NCBI GenBank assembly: GCA_000231825.2
Contig: JH720315.1
Span: forward strand, 1,173,222 to 1,221,291
Length of the DNA stretch: 48,070 nt
Origin: Tetrahymena elliotti 4EA
Taxonomy: Eukaryota; Ciliophora; Oligohymenophorea; Hymenostomatida; Tetrahymenidae
Reading direction: 5' to 3'
The position numbers and the translations under genes were made by a program. The notes below the pieces were generated by a model. It was not told where the DNA came from. It searched no databases and was given only the letters and a program-made list of their open reading frames with translations. Shown piece after piece: positions 23,701-36,715 of this stretch; position 1 is the first letter of the stretch; the number at the start of each line of letters is the position of its first letter.

Positions 23701-25292
23701 TTCATATTTATTTTGTTAGTATAACTTATAATAAATACCTTTGAATACTTTACTAATTCACTCAAAAAATCAATCAAAAATTTAAAAATTCTTACTTAGC
23801 TTATTATCACTTGGTTTTTATCAAGTAAATTAATCAATAAACACACTCATCTACTACTCAATCGGTATTTAGCTAAATAACTAACAAAAAAAACAAATTA
23901 ATTGATTATTATAATTCCTTTTCATATTACAGTTTGATTCTGAAATCAAAACCTGAAATTACAAAAAGTTTTTTATGTTCGTATTTTGTTTCATTAACAA
24001 GACAACAACTTCCTTGCAAAATTTAAATAAATTAACATTTTTTGAATAATATCCTCTTTTTAATAAAAGATACATTTATTTTTTTAAAATAATAAAGCTT
24101 TTAATCTATTTATTTATTATCTACCATACTTAGAATTTTAAAGTAAATATAATAGTATTTAAACTAAATTCAATTTTATAATTCATTTCATTAAACTTTA
24201 AATCAATTTGTATTGATATTTCGAACAACTCTTTTGTTTACATTTATTAATTACTTTTTATAATAAAGACTATAAATAGAAATAGCTATTAGAATAATTT
24301 TAATCCAAAATTAACTCAAATGAAACATCTGAGATTATTTATATGGTCTTGAAGTAATTTCAAAAATTTTAAAGCTTTTATATCTATTTTTATATCTATC
24401 TGTTTATCCTTTAAATTACAAACATAGATTAATTATTTTATAATTTCATTTATTATTATTTTTCTGACTTCAGAAATTCTTTTAAATTTTTCATTTTCAT
24501 TTTTGTTATCGTTGAAATGTTTATTTTTAAAAAAAGCTCAAAAAAATTTTATTGATTGCTTTTTTTAAATATTTTTTGAAATAGTTTAGAATTAAGTAAA
24601 TATAGGGTTATATTTTAAGGAATTAATTATCATAAGTAAATTTAAACAAATAATTTTTTTTAATGTTCAGTTTTTTTAAAAAATTAATAAGAATATAATA
24701 AATTATTTAAGTAAAAAGGTCATCAATCCAAAACTCATTAAATATAAATTTATATTTATTTAAAGTTAAAGAGCTTTTAAAGTTATAACAAAGAATTTTC
24801 TTTTTTGATGAGAATTTTAACTAAAAAATTTATTGGCTAGATTGAAAATAAAATTGAATTTTACAATCTCTTTTTTCCAAGATCCAAGGAGAATCAACTA
24901 AAAAATAGATTAAAATTTATCTAAAAATAAAATATTTACATTTTTTAAAGAAAACAGTATGAAAACTAATCAGGTACTTTAAGCCTTTATTATATTTTTA
25001 ATTAGAAATGAATAAAAAGAAGGAATATTCTCAGTATTATCTTTAAAGTTCATATATTTGTTTGCTTGATAATTTATGAATGAATGAATAAGATATTAAA
25101 TGATATGTATATTAGACATGAGAATTTTATTATATATATTGATGCATAGGTGTTATTTTTTATTGAATATCTTTGTGATAAATTACTTATCAAGAAAATA
25201 AGAAGTATAGATAGATTGATAGGTAGGTATTAAGTAAATTATAAAGACTTAGAAAGTATTGAAATATATTATAAACATAGATTATTCAAAGA
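20763..25292. other. 4.5-kb A/T-rich intergenic region
   Basis: Lies between divergently transcribed genes (minus gene starting at 20762, plus gene starting at 25293), so promoters for both are expected here. It has long poly-T/poly-A tracts near 21.65-21.85 and 22.7 kb, short direct repeats such as ATTCATTCATTCATTC near 22.63 kb, and no frame that reads as protein. A small gene of low codon bias could be missed. Confidence 0.45.
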
Positions 25293-28003
25293 ATGTAAAG
25301 GATAGGCAAAGAATTTGTAAGTTAATCTGTATAAAAATACCCTCAAACTAAGCGATTATTAGAATGGCTTACTAAAGATGGGTATTTTAAGCTCCGTATG
25401 CATAAGGCAATAGAATTAGATAAAATTTATGATGAATAATTCTAAGTAGATAAAGGATTTGGCTTGAGAGCCACATAAAATATTAATGCAAATGAAGAAA
25501 TATTTTTGGTTTCAACAGAAAATTGCATTACTGGTCTTGAGCTTATTGATTGCGATAGAATTAAGTCATTTGAAATCAATAAGACTGTCAGCAAAATTGC
25601 ATCTAAATATTATGAAAAGAATTTAACATAGCTCTACTACACATAAAACATCTTAAAAATTATCTGTTAAATGTTTGCCCATAGCACAGGTGATTAAATG
25701 AAAATGTACCCCTTTGCCAATACACTTTTAGAAAACTTCAACAATCAAACCACTACAAAAAACCCTCTCTTTTGGGATAAAAATACTATCAAAGGTAAAC
25801 TAATCTTTTTAAAATCAAATCTGCATATCTTCTGTTATTTTCAAAGATCTTTAAATCTTCTTATAAAGAATATTCAAGCAATCATTCTATCAACCCACCA
25901 AGTAAATCTTAAAGCATTAATTAATATTGTTAAAAATAAAACAATTCTAAAAAAAATAGATAAGTAAATCTTTAAAAAATGATTTTCTACAAATTTAATA
26001 GTTAATTTTAAAAAAATTTCTATAAAATCATTAACTAAATTAATAAAAAGCAGCAATAAGAAATCAAAACAACCTATCATTTAATATTTGAATCATAATT
26101 ATAAAATTAAATGGTCAAATAAATATTTTTGAATCATCACTGAGGTTTTAGTTAAGTTTAAATGAATGAAAGCAATGTTACTAATAGATCAGATAAAACT
26201 ACTCTTGTTTACTGTAATTTTGATATATGTGAAGATCTGATGGAAGATAGGTGTTGACAAAATTCAAATAGAAAAAATCAATATAAAAATGAGTATTATT
26301 TTTACTAGCTGAATAGCTCTAGAAAGAAAAATATTAATTAGTTAATAAAAAATAAAAATAGAGAAATGGAAATAAAGTAATTAATTAATTAATTGTTAAT
26401 TCTCAAGGTTTATCATAAAGTATTAAAAAATAATTTATTAAAGAAATTATGCATGTACTATTATGAAGCAATTTATTGAATGATTGAATAAGAAAAATAG
26501 CTCTGAAAGAAAGATAAAGTTAATAGATATTAAAAATTAATTTAATTAAAATATTTCAATCAAAAGCTTTAGTAATTTAAAGAAAACCTATTTTAAAATA
26601 AAGAAGATTATTGAGATTAGATTTATTGATTTAATATGAATTAATTAAAAGTTTATTATTATAAATAGGCATTTATTCATCTAATTTAGCTAGTATTATT
26701 AGCTCAACTTAGTCTTAATTTGTTACTATGAGTGAAGATTTACACTAAAATAGAATGTTTGGATTTAACTTAAATAAATTTGTTGAAATGATGTCTATAG
26801 TTAGAAGCAGAAATTTAAATTTCTGTCCAGAACAACCTAAATTTTTTGATATAAATTCTGTAGTTATTATGTCTCCAGTAGTAGATTGGATAAATCATTC
26901 TTTTGATCCTAATTGTAAATTATCAGGAACATACTATCAACATGAAACTGAGAGTTTTGTTGTAGTTAAAGCAACTAAAGATATTAAATAAGGAGAAGAA
27001 CTAACTGTTAATTATGGAAATATGAATAATATGGATTATTTAATGCGTTATGGCTTTGTTAATCAATAAAATCCTCATAATGAACTCTCTTTGTCTTTAA
27101 ATTTTGACGATTATCTTGAATACACATCACAATTATTTGAATTTAAACAAAAAATCTTCAAAACCCAAGAAGATTTCTCACTTGATAGGTAAAATATTTA
27201 CATTTTTTTAGCATTTTTACTAAATGAGTAAACAAAAAATCAATGGCAGTTAACAATATTTGAATTGATAAAATAAATTCCAGTAAGAAGAAATAACTAA
27301 GTCAATTAACAAAATAAAAATATTTCTTTATTAAACTAAATTAGTAATTAAAAATAATACTCGTAAACCTTAATTTAAATAATCAAATGGAAAATATCAA
27401 TTAAATAATAACAAATAACAGACTGAAAAATTAATGAAACGTTTAATAATAATGATAATATTTAGAAATATTGAGTTTTTATTAATTGAATTCGTTCATT
27501 TTATTAATGATATATTATATTATACTAATATATAATTAGAATTATTATTTTAGTAGCTTTGAAAAATAATTAAAAATATTTTTTTAAACAATAGATTTAT
27601 TTTGTTTTAGAACAGAATCAATAAAAATTTGCTTAGAAGTTTAAGAATATACTTTTTAAAGAATGATGATTTATTGAGCAACCCTGAAATAGGTTCTTAT
27701 AGATATAAAGATTTTGACAATTAGATTAGTACTGAGAATGAAATGGTAATTTGCAAATTTATGATAGAAACATTGTAGAGAGAGCTTGAAAAATACTAAA
27801 AAGCTAGAATAAATACATTAGATATGAATTTGCTCTTGCATCCAAATAAAAAAGATGAAATTATAAATCTTGATTCACACGATGATTTGATTTATGTTTA
27901 AAATAAAAATTATCGTAATATGCTCCATATATGCATTGATGAGCAAACAAACATTTAAAAAAATATTAAATTCTTTGAAAAGTAGCTAAAAAGCCTTGTT
28001 TGA
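25293..28003 (+). CDS. SET-domain protein methyltransferase, SETD3/SETD6/Rubisco-LSMT type
   Basis: Lysine or histidine methyltransferase using S-adenosylmethionine. My model is join(25293..25794, 26621..27188, 27616..28003), 485 residues, normal for this family. Exon 1 starts at the first ATG after in-frame TGAs and has the SET N-flank: EWLTKDGYF, then GFGLRATQNINANEEIFLVS, then NPLFWDKNTIK. Exon 2 carries the split-SET core: FGFNLNKFVEMMSIVRSRN, PVVDWINHSFDPNC (NHS at about 259-261), VKATKDIKQGEELTVNYG with the active-site Tyr at about 299, then DYLMRYGFV. Exon 3 has the helical substrate-binding domain: NLLRSLRIYFL, then ENEMVICKFMIETLQRELEKY. Donor and acceptor phases agree at both junctions (1/1 and 2/2). 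Intron 1 is 826 bp and its acceptor is the least certain point; a short open frame at 26163-26250 inside it could be an extra exon. Substrates in this family include ribosomal proteins and actin; none can be assigned here. Confidence 0.9.
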
Positions 28004-28735
28004 TGCATGCAGTCCAATCATAGATAAAGCTATTTCTCATTTAAAGCCATTAATAACTAATTCATAAAATCATCTTAACCTCATTTGTTTTTTTTGAAAT
28101 ATGAAAAGAACAATTAACACATACATAAGAATAAGTAGATAAATAAAATAATTAACTCAGAAATAGACATCACATAAAAAAATTTTTAGAAAAATCTTTT
28201 TTATTATTGCTTCTGGTAACTGTGCAGTTAATTAATAGTTTATTTTTTCAAAAATTTCCATGTATTTATTTATTTGCTTATTTATTATTCTCCATATTAT
28301 TTTTAATCTATAAACTTTATTGATCAATACATTTACACTTTTTTAATTTTTTAAATATTTCTAATTCAAATTGACCAACTTTATATGAAAAAACATAATA
28401 TCTTATTATTTAATAAATGATTAAAAACAAAAAGATAAGCTATCAAAGACAATCTTTTAATTTTACCTGTAATAGTGTGTTTACATAATAAGGTTTACAA
28501 AAAATGAAATGAAATATAAAAATATGAAAATTAAAGACAATTTTAGATAGAGAATATTAAGCTAATAAATATTTATTAAGATTAAAGATAATAGAAATAT
28601 TACTGCTTTTTTCATACTTTGGTTAAATAATTTAGATTGTAAAAAAGATTGAAAATATTTTTGAGAAACTTGTTGATGATAGATTGATTGACTAAAAATA
28701 AATATAAATTAGAAGCAGGAGAAGTAGTTAATTAC
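28004..28735. other. Convergent 3' spacer
   Basis: About 730 bp between the TGA of the SET gene and the TGA of the minus-strand gene. It must hold both 3' untranslated regions. No conserved signal or repeat seen. Confidence 0.5.
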
Positions 28736-31099
28736 TCATAAATTAATTGTGTATTTTTCCCTAAAAAAGGAGAACTTTTTACTGGCTATATCGAATCCGA
28801 ATTTTTTTCTTTTAATATAAAAAATAAGATTAGATTAAATAAATTTAAAAAATGAATACAGAATATTTTTGGTATGTTCTTTAATTTCTTGCTTGTTGGG
28901 AGGCTAATGAAACTTTGTTTTTGGCATTTCTTCTGTAAATTCTAAAATAAAAAATGAAATTAATAAATAGAATTAATTTTAATTTTTAAATAAAAGTTAC
29001 ATAATTATTTTAACGGATATTTTTTTTGCATTTTTATATAGAATTAGTAATCTGATTCAAGTTGTTTATTATCTAACTTAAATCCTTTTTAAGATTCTTT
29101 AAGTTTGTTTATTTCTTCTTGATATATTTCGGGAGCCCATTTATAATTAGTTTAGCTTCTAGCAAGAGATTTTTAGAAATCTGGTGTAGAAACATACTTA
29201 TCTGTTTGTCTGAAATTCATTAAATGAGGATTACCTTCAAAGTTATATGGACGTATCTTATTAAAATTTTTATCTTTTCCTTTTATAAATATGCCATGTA
29301 CTCTTGGTTCTATTAAATTATGACTCACATTGTAATATCCTATTGAAGGCACCTTACTTTCCTATTTTTATTAAAAATAAATATAAAACCTGGCTATTCT
29401 TGTAAAAAATGTTCTATTTAATTATTTTGATTTATAATTTCATCAATATATTCTAATTATTTTATTTTCAGCTTTAAATCGAATACAAATATTAAATTAG
29501 TATTCCCTAAAAAGGCATAATATGTTGAATTCAAAATCTATATTAAAAATAAAGAGAAAAATTTGTTAAAAAATAATTTAATCAATTATTTCTTCATTTT
29601 CAATACAATTAATTCAGTTTTTTTGGTTGATTAATTTAATTATTTTTTTCATAGATGATTGATAATTTTATCTCGTTATTTTTAGTAGTAGTCTTAGCTT
29701 TCTTCTGGAAATAAATTTAAGTTACATTTTGGGATAATTCTTATTTTTTTAAATGCATCATAAAGTCTTTTAAATAAAAAGCAGCTGCCAAAAGACAAAG
29801 AAATGAATTTACTCTCCATAGTAGAATAATTTAGTTTTGGTTGATTTACAAATACACTAATTATTTTAGTTTGAAATGATAATTTGATGTTGTTATTTTT
29901 TATTGAATTTGCTTTCTTTTGAAGATTATTTCAGTTAAATAATAAGACAATATCTTATTTTTTACAAAGCATTATCGTTTTTTAAAGGAAATCACTTGAG
30001 ATTTAATTTGATGAAACTGATTTGAAATAAGTCTTTTTAGGAATTTTGAAATAAAATTACATGGTATTAATCATTGAAACCTAAACGAGGCTATTTAACT
30101 GTTCCTGATGTTCCTCTAATATGAGATTACTAAGAACTAGGCTTTGTGCTACCCTCTTTAGAAGGGGAGAATTAACTTTATGTTTCTCTTAGTTTATTCG
30201 GTTATATTGTCTTGATTTTGAACTCTTAGTAATTGATAGATTTAGGCTTTGATGGTTATTAATTATCATCACCTGTTTTATTGAGCTCTACATAGTTAGA
30301 TCTTTAATATGTTCTTTTATCTTCCATTATAACTTATTACTTTTTTTCTTTTAATTAAAGTGAATATTTTAGAATAACTTGATGCTAGAAATTAATAAAG
30401 CATTTATTTAATATTATTTCATTTAAATGGATAGAATTTATTTAAGTTTTAACAAAAGAATTACTATTTCCATTAGAACCTGGCATAATAATTGTATCGA
30501 AAAGAAGATGATTTAAACTTTATGTTCTTGATGCTACCTGTAAATTCTTTTATGAAAACAAATTAGACTTATCTAATCTATTTTCAGTAGAATAATGCTT
30601 GCTATTTTTTCTTGATTAACTGTCAAGATCTTGTTCATTTTCATTATCTTAGTCTGGGTTCTCTTCCTATTTATTTATTAAATTGTTATTTTTAGATTTG
30701 AAATCCCTATTTTTCATTAAAAATTCTTCTGTTTTTCAATTTATTGATTCATTTTTGTTGCAATTTTTGTAACAACTTGCTATTCATTTATTTGTAGATA
30801 ATTAATTGTCAGTCAGTAAAAATGCTTACTCTAATCAATCTGCCTACGCTATCTCGCTCATGAATAAATGGAATAAATTTATTTGAATGAAAAGTAGCCA
30901 TTGGACTTAAGGCTGATGCCATCCCAATTTTTTATTCACTTTTAGCTGTTTTGTTAGGTGATTCCATTATATTATTTTTGTCAGTGGAAATCCAATTAGT
31001 TTCTGTTAAAAAACCTCCTAACCACATTTGATGTCTTTTGCTGACATCTTTCATTTTTTGCTTATCTTGCTAAATTGATTGCCTCAGGTCAATGTTCAT
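28736..31099 (-). CDS. Multi-exon ciliate protein with a PG-rich-repeat-like segment (possible axonemal protein)
   Basis: The ATG at 31099 opens exon 30830-31099 (NIDLRQSIQQDKQKM, RHQMWLGGFLTETNW), which ends at GTAAGC in phase 0. The next exon starts at 30666 (EENPDQDNENEQDLD) and runs toward a frame containing DTIIMPGSNGNS. A coding stretch follows through 30327-30061 (EDKRTYQRSNYVEL). Later exons are 29487-29537, 29001-29361 and 28736-28941, all with consistent phases. The 29001-29361 exon holds KVPSIGYYNVSHNLIEPRVH and KWAPEIYQEEINKLKES; the last has MPKTKFHQPPNKQEIKEH and stops at TGA. The P-x-x-G-Y-Y-N spacing and MPGS resemble sperm-tail PG-rich (STPGR/ODF3-like) repeats of microtubule-associated proteins, but only weakly. 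Exons between 30.6 and 30.33 kb and between 30.06 and 29.54 kb are not settled. It could equally be an unrelated lineage-specific protein. Confidence 0.7.
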
Positions 31100-33691
31100 T
31101 TATATTAAAATTACTAATCAGTGGAGTCAACTAATAAATGCTTAAATTTCTAAACAAATAAATAAATAAGTTGCTTGTTATTTCTTATCAATCTTTTGAT
31201 AAATTAATATGTTTATTTACTAAAACTGCTCTATTTCAAAGCTTAATATTATATTTACTAATTAATTCATAGTCAATGCTTTTATTAATGCATAGTATTC
31301 CATCAAATAACTATCAAACATAAACATCTCAAAAAAAGATAAAATAATCTATTCTACTATATCTCCTACTTATTCTTAGAATTCCTTAAACTAATTCTTA
31401 AAATTACTTTAATGTTAAATCAAATTAAGTTATCGTTTTTCTAAATTTAAAAATCCCTTTTCCAAAAAACTAAAATAAATTAACGAAAACTTTAAATAAA
31501 ATTAAAAATGGAAGCTGATCTTTTTGCTTTTTGTAATTTCTACCATTAATTTTCTATAAAAATAAAGATGAAAGTACATCTAAAGTACTTTGTATTATTA
31601 TCAACTTAAAGAAACTCTTAAAATATTTTGATTAAATTAATCTATTAATTCGCGAAATAGAATTACTATTTCTCTTTACCATTTAGTTATTTTGAAAATA
31701 ATCAACTTAAAATGAAATATTCTTGAATATTTTCTGTTTAACATAAATATTCAAATAGTTCAAAAAGTATTGAATATCTTATTCTTGTATAAATAAATTA
31801 ATTAAAATTCTTACTGATTAGATTGGTTAATTTTCCATATTGAATAATTACCATAAATTATGCCAAATTAATTATTGAAAAAAAACATTTAAAAAATAAA
31901 AAGATTTTTTTGAATATGTTTTATTTGTTCTATAATCACCAAACTAAGAAAAATATTTTCTATTTTTTGATAAAAAATTAACTATTTAATTTAGTTTATT
32001 TTGATCAATTATTTAAAAGTTTAATTAAGAGCAACAATGAATATTTAACCAAAAAAAAACTAAAGATTTGTTGAAGTATTTTTTCTATTCTTACCAATCT
32101 TAAATTTTAAGATAAACATTTATATTTTTAATTTAAAAACCGGCAAATATAAATTTAATTTTTCTAATTAAAAATAGTAATAAATTTCAAAACTTTATTC
32201 ATAACATTTAAATTACTAGCAAAAAATAAAGGATTTTTTGAGATATCTAACATCTTCTGCAAAGCTTTTTAAGAAAATATTTTAAAATTTAAAATTAAAA
32301 ACTAAAAAAATAAATCAATTTTTATATTTATTTTATAATTTGTATTAATCCTAATAACATCTTTAGAAATTCTTAAAATAAATGTTTAAGAGATTTTATC
32401 AACAAAAGTACTGACTGAACTATTTTTATTATTTTCCTTTTATTTCCAATTTGCATGTAAAACATTTAAAAATGAAAAACAAGGCTAAAAAAGAGTTTTT
32501 AAAATTTAACAATAATGATAAAAAGCTTTTAAATAAGAGATTTTAAAGGATTTTCATATTTAAATTAAAAAAATGAAAGTTGATAAAAGCATAAAAAAAT
32601 TAAAATCTACTAGAGTTGGCAAGTAAGTTATTTTTAATTTACTCTTAAATAGAGTTAAAAATACATTGATATCTTTAAATTAAAGCAATTGTTATTTAGT
32701 TTTATTTATCATTTTTCTAATATTCAAACTTTTAAGAAAATTATATTCATTTCAAAAACACACAAATTAAACGAAAAGATTTTAATTTAATTAGATAATA
32801 TTTTTTATGTTTGTAGTAGATTATTGATATGGCAATACAAATCTAAGAAATATTTATTTATAGAAAGTAGTTTTTCTCTTATGATCTTTAATCATTACAA
32901 AAATAATGTTCTTTTATTTATTATTGTTTTAAATCAGCTAAAAACTCTAAATAATTTCTCAAGCTCATATTTGAGCCTAATTATAATTAAATCAAAAAGT
33001 TTTATTTTCAAACAAAAAATTTGTTGAATTTTGATAAAATTTTAATTAAAAAATAAATTTTTATTTTTTCTAATAAAATAATTGGAATCCTATTAATTAC
33101 ACACTACATATAAATATTTTTTAACACCAAATTATTAATTTACCTCAATTAAATTTCTTTGATAAAATTAATAGTAATTTATTTGCTTCACCCTCCATAT
33201 AAAATCAACAAATAGGCGAGCAAATCCAAAAAATATTTAATTTTAAGTAAAAATTGATAATAACCCAAGCCTCCTCCTAATTAAACCTAGAAAATTAAAA
33301 CAAAATTAATTATTATTAATTAATCCTAATAAAAATTAATCAACCCTTTCAAAAAAGAAAAATTATCATAAAAGAACCAACCCTACTCAACTAAGAGCTC
33401 AAACTGAACACAAAATTTGTTTTAATACCTCCTTTAACCCTATTTGATACCTCCTTTGATTACCCATTCCAATCTTTCTTTTGATCATCCATATCATTAG
33501 TCCATATATTATTTATTACCTCCTCCTCAAATAAAAAAACAAAATCTTTAATCAAGCAACCAAGCAAATTTCCATTGAATATTTTAAGTAATTTTGAAGA
33601 TCTTTTTAGAAATAATATCTACTCTCTACTTATTAATTCAATAGGTTAAATTAGCCATACATCCCTAAAAAAACAGTTCTTCGCAATTAAA
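31100..33691. other. Divergent promoter region, 2.6 kb
   Basis: Lies between the starts of a minus-strand and a plus-strand gene. Mostly featureless A/T sequence; the open frame at 32824-33027 is Phe/Lys/Ile-rich and not convincing. The last 300 bp are richer in C and hold repeated CCTCC motifs. Confidence 0.5.
33424..33528 (+). promoter_or_regulatory. Repeated TACCTCCTTT motif upstream of the 33692 gene
   Basis: TACCTCCTTT occurs at 33426-33435 and 33448-33457 and a variant TACCTCCTCC at 33517-33526, 165-270 bp before the start codon. A related CCTCCTCC lies near 33271. Another copy (AATACCTCCTTT) lies at 11181-11192 in an LRR spacer. Repetition in otherwise A/T-rich DNA suggests a promoter or leader element; that is inference. 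Confidence 0.4.
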
Positions 33692-35043
33692 ATGAAATCT
33701 CATTCAAAAAAATATCAAGTTACAAATAGTAATTTTGAAGCTGGTGAAGATGATAATGAATAATATGCTGAATCTAAAATAATACTTAAAGATAAAAGTG
33801 ATTTATAGAATAAAACTAATAGCTCAGAAGAAAATAATCCAGATACCATAGAAACCGAAGAAATACATTTTAATCCTAATAAGTCAAATAATTAAGCTTA
33901 AAATCCTTATAAAATACAAGCAGTTAATTTAGACAATATTTAAAAAAATGAGATTAAAAAAAATAATCAAAGCTCTATTGTAGAGGAGACTTATAAATAA
34001 GATAAATTCATAAGCGGTGCTATTATTGCTATCAGATCATAGAATTATGCTGTTAAATATATTGTAGATCATATCAAAGAAATGACTGATAGAAACATCT
34101 CTGAAGCTTATGTAAGAAAGATTTGGGATCACTGGTTAAAATATAAAAATATTTGCTTCTCCTAAACTCAAAAGACTAGGCTCTACACAAAGCATGAAGC
34201 AGTATAGTTATATGAAGCTATTTTCAGACAATACAATCCAACTGACCATAACTAATCTAGCATTATTCCCATTATCAAAACAGTAATTAGTCATTAAGTT
34301 ATTTTTCTCATTTATAAAAATAGAATTAATTCATTTTGTTAATAACTTTTATTTAGCTAACTTTTTTTAATTTGAAATATTTATTTAGGTGTTGTAAAAA
34401 CATGCTATTACAAAGAAATTATTTGTTAGCTACTCATAGTTTGAAGAAGTAAAAGGACTTGATACTGAAGTAACCTATCTTACAATTAAAGAAGCCATAG
34501 AATTAGGTCAATAATCAGAAGAGCCAAACTGGTATTTATTTATTTTTACTAATTGATTGATTTGTTTAAAAAGAAAAAAATAATTAATGATAATTGAATA
34601 TAAAATAAAGGATTGATGTTAGCGTAAGAATGATGATTTCAGCAAGTCAATTTGAATATAAGAAACAAATAGAAATTCAATGTTTTAATAAGCTAAAAAG
34701 CTATTTGCAATATTCTTGTATATAACTTATTGGTGTTGTTATGGGTGAAACTCTTAATGGTAGAGGGAAATACATTTATATCCACACCAAGTACGACCAA
34801 TCAATCGTCAAGAGAAATAAGTACCTCAAGAGATTCTTACTTGATGTTATACCTGATTGGTTTTACTCTTACAATTGTGTACATAGCTAAAAAATTGCTA
34901 TTTTTAAATATGCCAAATTCTTATATCTCCAACGCATGATACTTGAAGATCAGGATAAAAAAAGATATATTACAAATACATCTATTTCTTACCAAACAGC
35001 TCCAGCAGTAGTATCTAATACAAGTTTAAATAAAATATGTTGA
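33692..35043 (+). CDS. Ciliate orphan protein with an HTH-like segment
   Basis: Complete three-exon gene: join(33692..34282, 34389..34531, 34623..35043), 384 residues. Phases fit at both introns (106 and 91 bp). The start AAAATG is preceded by A/T-rich leader. Residues 1-100 are acidic and polar low complexity. Then comes a folded block: FISGAIIAIRSQNYAVKYIV, HIKEMTDRNISEAYVRKIWD with HWLKYKNI, which has the spacing of a helix-turn-helix, and YTKHEAVQLYEAIFRQYNP. Exon 2 has FVSYSQFEEVKGLDTEV. Exon 3 is richer in aromatic and basic residues: GRGKYIYIHTKYDQSIVKR, FLLDVIPDWFYSYNCV, KYAKFLYLQRMILEDQD. No DDE, RNase H or integrase signature is visible, though an ancient transposon-derived DNA-binding protein is possible. 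I do not recognise the family. Confidence 0.8.
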
Positions 35044-36097
35044 ACTCCTTAATATATTCTCTGTTAATTATTTAGTAACTAAATTTGAATTACTTATAGC
35101 ATTTTAAATTTATTTCTTTACAACAAAATAAAAAAATTGAATTCAACAAAAAGAATAAATAATTTATTTAAATTGGAATAAAATTTCATATTCAACAAAA
35201 TAATTTACTGAATACATGATCATCTTAGATTCTTAAAAGCTCCTTTCTTCTAACACAAAAATTCTTTTTTGTACTCAATATAGTGATTGATATTAGACAA
35301 AAGCAAGAGTAAAAAAATGATTTTTATATTATTTATTAAAAGTATTTGAATTAATTTTTAATTCCTTCAACAATTCCAAACAAATAAAATAAAATGAAAA
35401 AAAAACTTAATACTTTAATTGTTGAAAAAAATTCAACAAGAATGAAGATATCAGACAAAATAGTGAATTAATTAATTTATTTATCTTTGATTAATTCCTC
35501 TATTTTGAATAATCATTGAAATAATTAAATTTTTAAAATTAGCTATTTTTTTCATTTAAAATAAAAATTATTTTTTTATTAAATGATTTGAAAACATAAA
35601 TGGCTTAATTTAACTCATTCTACAGAAAGAAACCAAATTTTTTAGTTTTAAATAAAATTTATTCATTCAAAAATGTTAGTTTGCGCACACTTAGAAACAT
35701 CTATGCAAGGAAGCTAAGAATTTAAAAAAAAATGTTAACTTGATTAATAATTTTGAAATTTAATTTTTAACATATTGATTTTAAAAAGAGAAAATTAATT
35801 TGGATTACTTGGTGCTAATAAATTAGGTGAGGGTTTAGCTCAACGCGCTGAACAGAATATTAATTTTTTTGGAAACTATTTTTAGATTCAATTTATGTTT
35901 TGAAAAGACTTATTATTGAAAAATTAAAGGGATTAATTGTTTATTCAAAAATTTTTTTGAAGCATTATTGAAATAATTTCAAGAGAAAAATGATAAATAA
36001 ATATTTTTTTAATCACAAGATTAGTATTTAGAAATTCAAAAGGATACATATAGAGAGAGTATATTTTTTTCTTGATAAAAATGATTATTTTCATTAA

Positions 36098-36715
36098 GAA
36101 AGAGCAAAATAAAATAAAATTTAGGATTTTGGAATTAATAATTTATTTTTTTAATAATTTGTATTAAAGTAATAAATTCTAAATAATTCTTTAATCCTAA
36201 AAAAAGAAAAAAATTTAAAAAAATTATCTAATTATTTCTGACAAAATTGATTATTTTTGTTGAGAAATATCAAAATAAGATGAATAAAGATTAAATAATT
36301 TCTAAATTGAAAAAACTTATTTTCCTAAACAAAAGGTTGTTAACCAATACAAAATAGGAATATTTAATATTAAAATACTAAAGACATACTACTATTTAAG
36401 CCCAATACAATTATTCAGAAAATTAATTTGAATATTATTAGTTTATTGTTTAAGAAAATTGATTATTTTTAAAGAGAAAGATCAAGATAAAATAAATAAA
36501 TATGAATGGTTTAAATAAAATTTAAATTGAGTTTCCCCAATTAAGGGGTTTTTATACAAATACAAAAAAGTAATATTTAATATTAAAGTAATAATTTAAA
36601 ATATCTACTACTTACTCTTTCACTCCAATACAAGTAAATTAAAAACACAAAAATTATTTATTTTTCAACAAAATTTTTTATTTTTTAAGAGAAAGATCAA
36701 GATAAAATAAATAAA
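36098..36715. repeat. Degenerate tandem repeat, unit about 215 bp
   Basis: A 27-base stretch beginning GAGAAAGATCAAGATAAAAT is identical at 36474-36500 and 36689-36715. Weaker copies begin near 36098 and 36262. Between them other blocks also recur: AATATTTAATATTAAA near 36360 and 36573, and AAAATTGATTATTTTT before two of the copies. No frame in it reads as protein and it lacks the LRR exon pattern. Confidence 0.65.

Noticed and set aside
32824..33027. Plus-strand open frame of 67 codons
   Set aside because: Composition is Phe/Ile/Leu/Lys/Ser as expected from random A/T-rich DNA, with no motif and no conserved-looking block.
33692..35043. Transposase or integrase
   Set aside because: An HTH-like segment is present but no acidic catalytic triad, zinc-binding motif or terminal inverted repeats are seen around the gene.
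35838..35856. tRNA-like TAGCTCAACGCGCTGAAC
   Set aside because: Looks like a D-arm only; no acceptor stem, anticodon arm or T-loop is found at the right spacing.
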